From Amycolatopsis orientalis DSM 40040 = KCTC 9412 (lineage in GTDB: Bacteria; Actinomycetota; Actinomycetes; Mycobacteriales; Pseudonocardiaceae): 51,292 bases of DNA. The notes under the pieces are model-generated. The model did not search any database. It saw only the letters and a list, made by a program, of their open reading frames with translations, and was not told where the DNA came from. Position 1 is the stretch's first letter; each line of letters opens with the position of its first letter. A program made the translations under genes and the position numbers. The stretch covers positions 1 through 51,292 of the forward strand of contig NZ_ASJB01000081.1 of the NCBI RefSeq assembly GCF_000478275.1. Direction: 5' to 3'. Below are positions 8,667 through 14,617 of this stretch, in pieces.

Positions 8667-9530
8667 TTACCGCCGGGTCGAGAACACATTCGCGGGAAAA
8701 GCCCCCGCTTCGACGGCCCGACGGCTCAAAGGGCCGCACAGTTCGTGAAGGCGTTTCGTCTTCTCCTCACCGAGCCGCTCCCAGGGGCCGGTCGAGGCAG
8801 CGTTGGTGGCGGCTTCGATCTGCTCGCGGAGATCGTTCCCGGCCTCGGTCAGGCCGCCGTCGGCGTCGAGAAGACCCTTCTCGCGGAGGGCGTCGGCCGC
8901 CGCGTTCCACTGCTCGTCGCTCCAGCCCCGGGACGACTTGGCCGCCTCGGCGAGGAAGCCCTTGCCGGTGGCGGTGTGCGAGACGAGAGCGCTGAGCCCG
9001 TCGAGGCCGTGGAGGACGAGTGCGGCGATATGGCCGTCGCCGCGGTGCTCGCGCAGCAGGGTGATGGCATGCCAGAGCACGAGGTGCGGCTCGCTCGGCC
9101 AGTCGAGGTCGGCGTGACCGGCGTAGAGCGGGCGGCCGTCGGCCTGGCAGCCCGCGGTCGCCTCGCGGGCGAGTTCGGCGGCTTCGGCGACCTCTTCGGA
9201 GTCCAGGACGTCCTTGCCGAGCAGCCGGGTCAGCGCCGCGTCGACGGCTTCGAACCGGGCCTCGATGATCCGGTCGGGGGACGCCAGCGTCCACGCGCGC
9301 GGGATGTGGCGGGCGACCAGCTCGGGGTTGAAGTTGTAGAAGGTGGCGGCGACGACCTGTGGGCTCACCGCGCCCATCGGTGCCGCGCGGCCCGCGAAGT
9401 AGGTCATGCGCCCCGGCCGGAGACCCGCGTCCGTGAGCGCCGCCTCCGTCTCGGGCGCGAAGTAAGTGAGGGAATGCAGTACATCGAACGTCCCGCGGAA
9501 CCGTCCCGTGACCCGACTCGCTTCACCCAT
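8667..9530 (-). CDS. SCO6745-family (SalK-like) protein
   Basis: A 287-residue cytosolic protein of the actinobacterial SCO6745 family. Typical features are the N-terminal segment with FDVLHSLTYF and the stretch GRMTYFAGRAAPMGAVS, where Tyr-Phe-Ala-Gly-Arg-Ala-Ala-Pro-Met-Gly is characteristic. The mid-part reads HLVLWHAITLLREHRGDGH, and a C-terminal winged-helix-like part carries REKGLLDADGGLTEAGNDLREQIE. The biochemical role is not established for most members; some sit in natural product clusters. It stands alone here between a gene-free stretch and the repeat downstream of rnpB. Confidence 0.8.
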   Translation of the reverse strand: MGEASRVTGRFRGTFDVLHSLTYFAPETEAALTDAGLRPGRMTYFAGRAAPMGAVSPQVVAATFYNFNPELVARHIPRAWTLASPDRIIEARFEAVDAALTRLLGKDVLDSEEVAEAAELAREATAGCQADGRPLYAGHADLDWPSEPHLVLWHAITLLREHRGDGHIAALVLHGLDGLSALVSHTATGKGFLAEAAKSSRGWSDEQWNAAADALREKGLLDADGGLTEAGNDLREQIEAATNAASTGPWERLGEEKTKRLHELCGPLSRRAVEAGAFPANVFSTRR

Positions 9531-9575
9531 GCGGGCACCCTACCGGCAAGTAGGCAGGGGGCGCAGCGTCCAAAG

Positions 9576-9660
9576 GGGCTGAAGGACGCTTTCCCCGCAT
9601 GCGACGCGGGGAAAGCGCCCTTCACCGCGTGAGATGAGGGGAAAGTTCCCTTCAGCCCTG
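9576..9660. terminator. Three-unit GAAGG/CCTTC palindrome, probable rnpB terminator
   Basis: The main hairpin pairs 9581-9598 with 9606-9623 (18-nt arms, one mismatch, 7-nt loop). A third arm (about 9635-9658, ending CCTTCAGCCC) can instead pair with GGGCTGAAGG at 9577-9586, giving an outer, mutually exclusive stem. It lies just beyond the 3' end of rnpB in its direction of transcription. The arms belong to the GTGAAGG palindrome family seen elsewhere in the window. No clear T-tract follows. Confidence 0.65.
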
Positions 9661-9680
9661 CGCCTGAGCGAGGGGAAGAA

Positions 9681-10088
9681 GTACGGACGAGCCGGCGTGT
9701 AAGCCGGATCCTGTCCTCGCTTCGCCTTGCGGCTCCGCGAGTGGCGGCCATCCATCTAGGCCCGCCGTCGCCGACGGGCTCGAGCGGCCTACCCGCAGGC
9801 TCGGGCGGGCAGCCCTCGAACGCCTGCGCAGGAGCCTCGCGGCTCCCTCTTGACCTTGCTCCGGGTGGGGTTTACCTAGCCGTCCTGGTCACCCAGGACG
9901 CTGGTGGTCTCTTACACCACCGTTTCACCCTTACCTCCGCCCGCGAAGCACGCGGAGGCGGTCTGTTTTCTGTGGCACTGTCCCGCGGGTCGCCCCGGGT
10001 TGCCGTTAACAACCACCCTGCCCTGTGGAGTCCGGACTTTCCTCGAACCGGTCTCCCGGCTCGCGGCCGCCCCGCCGACTCGTCCGTC
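9681..10088 (-). ncRNA. rnpB: RNase P RNA (bacterial type A)
   Basis: Catalytic RNA that trims tRNA 5' ends. Read on the minus strand, it shows the universal cores GAGGAAAGTCCGGACTCC near the 5' end and ACAGGATCCGGCTTAC near the 3' end. The ends pair to form P1: ACGGACGAG at 10087-10079 with CTCGTCCGT at 9691-9683. The length of about 405 nt suits an actinobacterial type A RNA. The 5' end is set by a -10 box at 10099-10094. Exact ends are uncertain by a few nucleotides. Confidence 0.95.
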
Positions 10089-10093
10089 GGCGA

Positions 10094-10099
10094 ATCCTA
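10094..10099 (-). promoter_or_regulatory. Predicted rnpB -10 box overlapping a stop codon
   Basis: TAGGAT on the minus strand lies 6 nt before the expected RNase P RNA 5' G at 10088. Its first three bases are the TAG stop codon of the COG4315-type gene (10097-10684). No good -35 box is seen at 17-18 nt, so the promoter may be extended, weak in its -35, or assisted by read-through. Confidence 0.5.
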
Positions 10100-10684
10100 C
10101 TGCACGGGTGCGGGCAGGCAGTTCAGGTTGCGCTGCCCGTCGGGTTTGACGACGAACCACAGGTGGTCGGTGCCCTGGCCGGTCCATTCGCCGGGCCGCG
10201 CGTTGGCGAATTTGTAGAGCGGCCAGCCCGCCAACGTCACCTGCTGGGCGCCTTCGGGTCGTTTGACGGTCCCGACGAGCGCCGGATCGATGCCGGTCAC
10301 CTGCGGCGTACCCGAGGTCGTGACCGGGATCCACACCGCGGCGCAGTCCCCGAGACAGGCCGAGCGGGCCTTGTGCGGGTTGTCGCGTTCGAAGCGGAAG
10401 AGAACGGCGCCGGTGTCGTCGAGGACGGCCTGTCCCATCTTCGCCATGTAGACGGCGGTGAGCTGCGTACCTGGCGGAGCCTCCGAAGTCGCCGAAGGAG
10501 GACTCGTGCCGGTTCGCCGGGGAGTGCTGGACGGCGGGACGCGCGGACTGGGCAGGGCTTCGGTGACCGGGGCCCCGGCCGTCAGCGCCGCCTGCTCCCC
10601 GGAATCAACCGCCTGCCACCACATCGCGGCGCCCACGACGAGCGCCGCGATGACGACGAGCATGGTCAACCGCGATCGGCGCAT
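10097..10684 (-). CDS. Secreted or anchored COG4315-type repeat protein
   Basis: A 195-residue protein with an N-terminal membrane segment (residues 7-23), a Ser/Thr/Pro linker and two copies of the secreted repeat of COG4315 (predicted lipoprotein, Yx(F/W/Y)xxD type). Repeat 1 is GAVLFRFERDNP with CLGDCAAVW (Cys110 and Cys114). Repeat 2 is GWPLYKFANARPGEWTGQG followed by HLWFVV. No lipobox Cys is present, so it is probably membrane-anchored. ATG 10684 has GGAGAA upstream, although it overlaps the reductase gene by 80 nt. Last gene of the redox operon; the family often neighbours ECF sigma and redox genes, but its chemistry is unknown. Confidence 0.8.
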   Translation of the reverse strand: MRRSRLTMLVVIAALVVGAAMWWQAVDSGEQAALTAGAPVTEALPSPRVPPSSTPRRTGTSPPSATSEAPPGTQLTAVYMAKMGQAVLDDTGAVLFRFERDNPHKARSACLGDCAAVWIPVTTSGTPQVTGIDPALVGTVKRPEGAQQVTLAGWPLYKFANARPGEWTGQGTDHLWFVVKPDGQRNLNCLPAPVQ

Positions 10685-11888
10685 CCGGCTTCTCCGTTTC
10701 TCCTGGGTGGCTGACGGGGTTCTGCTCCGCGATCTCGTTGGTCCAGTGGAGGACGGCGGACGGGCTGTCGAGGCCGACGACACCGACGAGGCGGCCCTTG
10801 CGGACGAAGCCGGTGACGGGTTTCTCGCCGCCGAGCGGCGAAGCGAGCGCGACGGTGTCGGTGCCGAGCTTGGGGATGCCGCCGGCCTGGATCCGCACCC
10901 CGTGCTGTTCGGACCAGAACCGCGGCACCGGCGCGAAGGGCCGCGAAGCCTGTGGCCCGGCGAGGAGGTTCTCCGCCGCCGCCCGGCCCATCTCGACGGC
11001 GTTGAGCCAGTGCTCGACCCGTCTCGGCGTTTCGTCGAACCGCAGGTTCGGCCACTGCGCGACGTCACCGGCGGCGACGATGTTGCTCATCCCCAGCACG
11101 TGACAGGTCGGCGAGCAGACGACGCCGTCGTCGAGCGGCAGTTTGGAGCCCCGCAGCCACGAGATCGACGGCACCGTGCCGACGGCCACGACGACGCAGG
11201 AGACGTCGAGGATCCAGCCGTCGGAGGAATGCAGCCGCAGTCCCGTCGCCGTGGTCTGCCAGCTGTCGATGGACGCGCCGAGCGCCAGCCGCACCCCTCG
11301 CGACCGGTGCAGCGCCGAGAGTTTCTGCCCGATGTGCTTCCCGACGACCTCGCCGAGCAGGTTCGCCGACCGGCCGATGATGGTGACCTCCCGCCCGATC
11401 TCGCGCAGGCTCGCGGCGACCTCGCAGCCGATGAAACCGCTGCCCAGCACCGCGACCGGCCCGCGGTCGGCGGCGAGGTTGTCGCGCAGCGCGGCGGCGT
11501 CGGCCAGCGTCCGGACGACGACCACGCGCGGATGCCCGTGCGGGATCCCGGACAGCCGCCGCGGTTCGACGCCGCTGGCGATGACGAGCCCGTCGTAGGG
11601 AAGTTCCTCCGCTCCTGGCAGATGGACGACCTGGCGGCCGGGCTGCAAATGCGTGGCCGGGGTGCTGAACCGCCATTCGGCGTCGATCTCGTCGAGCCGC
11701 GCCAGCATCATCTCGCCAGGATGCGTGGCACCGGTCAGCAGCTGCTTCGACAGCGCCGGCCGGTGGTACGGCAGATCCGGCTCGTTGCCGACGATCACCA
11801 GTTCGCCGTCGAACCGCAGTTCCCGCAACCGTTCCGCGCACCGCAGCCCGGCGAGTCCGCCACCGACCACGACGATCCGTTCGCTCAT
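10605..11888 (-). CDS. FAD-dependent ferredoxin/rubredoxin reductase-type oxidoreductase
   Basis: A 427-residue cytosolic flavoprotein of the putidaredoxin-reductase type, which moves electrons from NAD(P)H to a small iron-sulfur protein. The FAD motif is VVVGGGLAG near the N-terminus and the NAD(P) motif is AVLGSGFIGCE in the middle. NIVAAGDVAQWPN is the conserved second FAD motif, followed by the C-terminal reductase domain. The ATG at 11888 overlaps the stop of the ferredoxin-fusion gene by 4 nt (ATGA), so the two products are made together and the ferredoxin domain is the natural acceptor or donor. The C-terminal about 35 residues are unusually basic and overlap the next gene. Confidence 0.88.
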   Translation of the reverse strand: MSERIVVVGGGLAGLRCAERLRELRFDGELVIVGNEPDLPYHRPALSKQLLTGATHPGEMMLARLDEIDAEWRFSTPATHLQPGRQVVHLPGAEELPYDGLVIASGVEPRRLSGIPHGHPRVVVVRTLADAAALRDNLAADRGPVAVLGSGFIGCEVAASLREIGREVTIIGRSANLLGEVVGKHIGQKLSALHRSRGVRLALGASIDSWQTTATGLRLHSSDGWILDVSCVVVAVGTVPSISWLRGSKLPLDDGVVCSPTCHVLGMSNIVAAGDVAQWPNLRFDETPRRVEHWLNAVEMGRAAAENLLAGPQASRPFAPVPRFWSEQHGVRIQAGGIPKLGTDTVALASPLGGEKPVTGFVRKGRLVGVVGLDSPSAVLHWTNEIAEQNPVSHPGETEKPDAPIAVDHARRHRGARRGRRDVVAGG

Positions 11889-12694
11889 TGTCCCGCCCCT
11901 TGCAGTTGGATGGCTCGCATCGGACAAGCTCTGGCCGCGGCCTGGACCTGCGACACCTGTTTGGCGCCGGGTTTCCGGAGATACCGCAGCTGCCCGTCAC
12001 GGGTGAGCTGGAAGACCTGCGGCGCTTCGGCCTGGCAGATCGCGTAGCGGTGGCATTTCTTGTCGTCGACGGAGATCCGGACCGGTTTGGCCCGGCCGGT
12101 GTCGCCGTCGAGCAGGCCGAGCCGGACCAGCGCCCGTGGCGGGAGCACCCGGAGCACGGTGAGCACGACGGCCGGGGTGAGCACGGTGATGCCACCGAGC
12201 CACACCGTCGCCAGGTTGCCGTTCGCGACCGCGCCGAGCCAGGAGTGGATCGCCAGCAGGCCGACCGAGAAATAGCTGACCTGGTGGAAACGCTGCCAGC
12301 TGCGGTTGACCACGCTGCGGCGCAGCGCGGCGGTGGCCGAGACGGCGACGAACAGTTCCAGCCCGACGACCCCGGCCGCGTGCCGCGCGAACCCGCCGCC
12401 CGCGAACGGGATCAGCAGCATGAAGAAACCGAACGAGTCGTCGTCGAGGAAGAGATAGGACAGCCCGTGGACCACGCCGGTGGCGAGGGTGAACGCGGCG
12501 AGGACGATATGGCCGCCGCGCAGCGCCTCGTGCCCGGTGACCCGCCGGATCCAGCCGGTGGCGCTCAAGACGCCCCAAGCCAGCGTCAGGCACATCGTCA
12601 CGTAGGCGAACCGGGCCGACAGCGTGGCGATGTCCCGCACCCCGCTGTCGTGCGGCGACGGGGCCGGGATGACGGCGAGGAGCGAGGCGGTCAT
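11885..12694 (-). CDS. Ferric-reductase-like bis-heme membrane domain fused to a [3Fe-4S]-type ferredoxin
   Basis: A 269-residue fusion. Residues about 25-185 form about six membrane helices of the ferric reductase/NADPH oxidase class. His62 and His76 (13 residues between) lie in one helix and His137 and His150 (12 between) in another, the spacing expected for two stacked b-hemes. Residues about 205-265 are a small ferredoxin with Cys214-x5-Cys220 and a distal Cys257-Pro, the three-Cys pattern of [3Fe-4S] ferredoxins. The usual cytosolic FAD/NAD(P)H domain is absent and a separate FAD reductase follows by ATGA overlap. I infer electron flow from NAD(P)H through FAD and ferredoxin to the hemes and across the membrane. 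Confidence 0.85.
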   Translation of the reverse strand: MTASLLAVIPAPSPHDSGVRDIATLSARFAYVTMCLTLAWGVLSATGWIRRVTGHEALRGGHIVLAAFTLATGVVHGLSYLFLDDDSFGFFMLLIPFAGGGFARHAAGVVGLELFVAVSATAALRRSVVNRSWQRFHQVSYFSVGLLAIHSWLGAVANGNLATVWLGGITVLTPAVVLTVLRVLPPRALVRLGLLDGDTGRAKPVRISVDDKKCHRYAICQAEAPQVFQLTRDGQLRYLRKPGAKQVSQVQAAARACPMRAIQLQGAGQ

Positions 12695-13341
12695 GCGCGC
12701 CTGCCCGGTGAGCCGAGCACCCGCACCAGGCCAAAGGTCGCGCCGCCGGCGAGGCCGGCCATGAGCACGCCGAACGCGATGTCACCGCCGTCGAGTTCGT
12801 TGCCGCCGGTGGGCACGACCATCAGCGAGGTCGTCTCGGCGATACCGGTGCTTTCGAGCAGGGTCATATGCCGCATGACGGTGTCGACGGCCGTCTGCGC
12901 GAAGGAACGCATCGCGTCGTCGCGGGTGGCCGCCCGGACCTGGGAGGCGAGCCCGAAGATGCTCCCGTGCGCGGCGCGGGCACGGTTGACGTAAACACGG
13001 TCGAAGTCGGCGCCGGCGGCAGCGGTGACCTCCTCGACCCAGGACCGCTGTTCTTCGGTGGGTTCGCTGGGAAGTTCGACCCGGATCTTCGACGCGAGTT
13101 CGCGGACCTGGACGTCGAGCCGATCGTGGTCGTCCGCGAGTTTGCGGCCGACCTCGCGCACCCGTTGCCCGGTCCCGCGCTGTTCCGCCTGACGACTGAC
13201 CGGGCCTTCCCACAGACCGGCCTGCCGGACGCGGACGAGCAGTTCCCGATCATGGGCGTCGATTTCCGCGTAAGCATGGGCGGGGGTTCCCGCCCATATC
13301 GCCAGGCAGGCGATCACCACTCCGAGCAGTCGATAGATCAT
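12691..13341 (-). CDS. DUF4142-family exported protein
   Basis: A 216-residue protein with a signal peptide (cleavage likely after THAHA-like AWAGTPAHA, about residue 23) and an Asp/Glu/Arg-rich helical region of DUF4142 type, containing the conserved DHDRLDVQVREL stretch. A C-terminal membrane helix (about 187-205) ends in Arg residues. It would sit on the outer face, anchored at its C-terminus. It is the first gene of the operon and overlaps the bis-heme/ferredoxin gene by 4 nt. DUF4142 proteins resemble ferritin-like helical bundles, but no metal ligands can be assigned here. An ECF-type promoter is predicted 38 nt upstream. Confidence 0.8.
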   Translation of the reverse strand: MIYRLLGVVIACLAIWAGTPAHAYAEIDAHDRELLVRVRQAGLWEGPVSRQAEQRGTGQRVREVGRKLADDHDRLDVQVRELASKIRVELPSEPTEEQRSWVEEVTAAAGADFDRVYVNRARAAHGSIFGLASQVRAATRDDAMRSFAQTAVDTVMRHMTLLESTGIAETTSLMVVPTGGNELDGGDIAFGVLMAGLAGGATFGLVRVLGSPGRRA

Positions 13342-13379
13342 TTCACCCGTCCCCGTTCAGCAAAGTGCCTCACTGGAAG

Positions 13380-13404
13380 TACGGGAAACCGGAGCGGCCG
13401 GTTC
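13380..13404 (-). promoter_or_regulatory. Predicted ECF sigma promoter of the redox operon
   Basis: On the minus strand GAACC (13404-13400) is followed after exactly 16 nt by CGTA (13383-13380). The -10 element ends about 38 nt before the ATG of the DUF4142 gene. The same element with the same spacing precedes the divergent sigma gene, which supports control by that sigma factor. Confidence 0.6.
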
Positions 13405-13452
13405 GATCTCCACCAGGCAGGCCAGTGTGACGTGCATCACACGACACATTTA

Positions 13453-13477
13453 GAACCGTTTATCGCCGCCATACGTA
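13453..13477 (+). promoter_or_regulatory. Predicted autoregulated ECF sigma promoter
   Basis: GAACC (13453-13457) and CGTA (13474-13477) are separated by 16 nt, identical in motif and spacing to the divergent promoter at 13404-13380. Transcription would start near 13484, giving about a 100-nt leader before the sigma gene ATG at 13589. Confidence 0.6.
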
Positions 13478-13588
13478 CCGGGCAACTAATGGTAAATGAA
13501 CCACTACTGCACATGGCTCACGGCGATAGTCTGCGCTACGGTGTACGCACTCGTGAAATCCTCCACCGCTGGGGAGGTTGCAAACTTT

Positions 13589-14155
13589 ATGGAAGCACTG
13601 GGCAGAGGGTGCCGGTTCGGCCACGATCACCAGGCCGCCGACATTCCCGACGATCCGTCCGACGAGCTTATTTCGTTGCTGTACAAGGATTTTCGGGAGA
13701 CTCTGTTCAGCCAGGTGATGTACCTGACCGGCCACGACCAACAGTGGACCGAGGATGTCGTCCAGGAGACGTTGATTCGCGCCTGGCAACATTCGGACAC
13801 ACTGAACCGCGAGCCGGGAATGCTGCGCGGCTGGTTGCTCACGGTCGCGAGGAGGATCGTGATCGACGGCTGGCGAAACCGGCGCGCCCGCCCGCAGGAG
13901 GTGGAGCTGGACAGTTCCGAAAACGCCGAAATAGCGGACCAGACGGATCAGTCACTGTCCGCGCTCGTCATTTCCGAAGCGCTACGATATCTGGACCGCA
14001 AATATCAGGCGGTCATCTACGAGACGTATCTGACCGGACATACGGTCCGGGAGGCGGCGGTGATATTGGGAATCCCGGAGGGAACGGTCAAATCACGGCT
14101 GTACGCGGCTATGAGGACATTGCGACGGTCGTTAGGAGAGCTGGGTTCGCGATGA
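13589..14155 (+). CDS. ECF-type RNA polymerase sigma factor
   Basis: A 188-residue group 4 sigma factor. Region 2 contains FSQVMYLTGHDQQWTEDVVQETLIRAW split around residues 40-70, with the DVVQET core. Region 4 carries YLTGHTVREAAVILGIPEG and TVKSRLYAAMRTLRRSL as its helix-turn-helix. ATG 13589 is chosen because GGGGAGG lies 11 nt upstream; an in-frame ATG at 13496 has no ribosome-binding site and adds a Cys/Trp-rich leader unlike the family. The stop overlaps ATG 14152 of the anti-sigma frame. Codon use is less GC-biased than in neighbours and includes a TTA codon at 14132-14134. Confidence 0.92.
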   Translation: MEALGRGCRFGHDHQAADIPDDPSDELISLLYKDFRETLFSQVMYLTGHDQQWTEDVVQETLIRAWQHSDTLNREPGMLRGWLLTVARRIVIDGWRNRRARPQEVELDSSENAEIADQTDQSLSALVISEALRYLDRKYQAVIYETYLTGHTVREAAVILGIPEGTVKSRLYAAMRTLRRSLGELGSR

Positions 14156-14166
14156 GGAGGCGAAAG

Positions 14167-14586
14167 GTGAAACACACCGATGTCGCGGCCTATGTGCTCG
14201 GTGTGCTCGATCAAGCCGAGGCATACGCCTTCGAGAAGCACTTGAAGGACTGCGGGCGCTGCGGGGCCCAGGTCGCGGAATTCACGTCGGTGGAGGGCGC
14301 GCTGGCGAAGGCCGATCTGCGCTACCTGTCCCCCGGTGCCGAGGTCGCGCGCCGTTCCGGGACCTTGGTCGTCCGGCGCTGCGGGCGGCCGTCCATGATC
14401 ACGGCCAACCTCGTGGTGGTGTTCCTGGCGTGTGTGGTCGCGGCCTTGCTGTCGTCGCACCGGTCGTCCGGCCGGTACCGGCGGGCCTCCTCGGATCCGG
14501 ACATCTTGTTCCCGGCTCCCCTCGACGACGGGCCGGCCGAGGACTCCGACCAGCGATTACTCCCACTACCGCTTCCGTTCCAGTAG
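14167..14586 (+). CDS. Zinc-type (ZAS/RskA-like) membrane anti-sigma factor
   Basis: A 139-residue protein with an N-terminal zinc-binding anti-sigma motif, His-x3-Cys-x2-Cys in FEKHLKDCGRCG preceded by conserved VAAYVLGVLDQAEA. One membrane helix (MITANLVVVFLACVVAALL) and a short, polar extracytoplasmic tail of about 45 residues follow. It should hold the adjacent sigma factor at the membrane until an external signal arrives. GTG 14167 is preferred because AGGAGG ends 6 nt upstream; ATG 14152 would add five residues and overlap the sigma stop. A TTA codon (14557-14559) lies nine codons before the end. Confidence 0.88.
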   Translation: MKHTDVAAYVLGVLDQAEAYAFEKHLKDCGRCGAQVAEFTSVEGALAKADLRYLSPGAEVARRSGTLVVRRCGRPSMITANLVVVFLACVVAALLSSHRSSGRYRRASSDPDILFPAPLDDGPAEDSDQRLLPLPLPFQ

Positions 14587-14617
14587 TCTGCCGCAAGCCG
14601 ACACGAAGGTCTCTACG

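Noticed and set aside
13496..13588. Upstream ATG start for the ECF sigma factor
   Set aside because: The added 31 residues do not resemble a sigma factor and lack a ribosome site, whereas ATG 13589 follows GGGGAGG.
12868..14166. Plus-strand extension upstream of the anti-sigma gene, in frame with it
   Set aside because: It runs antisense to DUF4142 and through the sigma gene in another frame; the real start is at GTG 14167 with AGGAGG.
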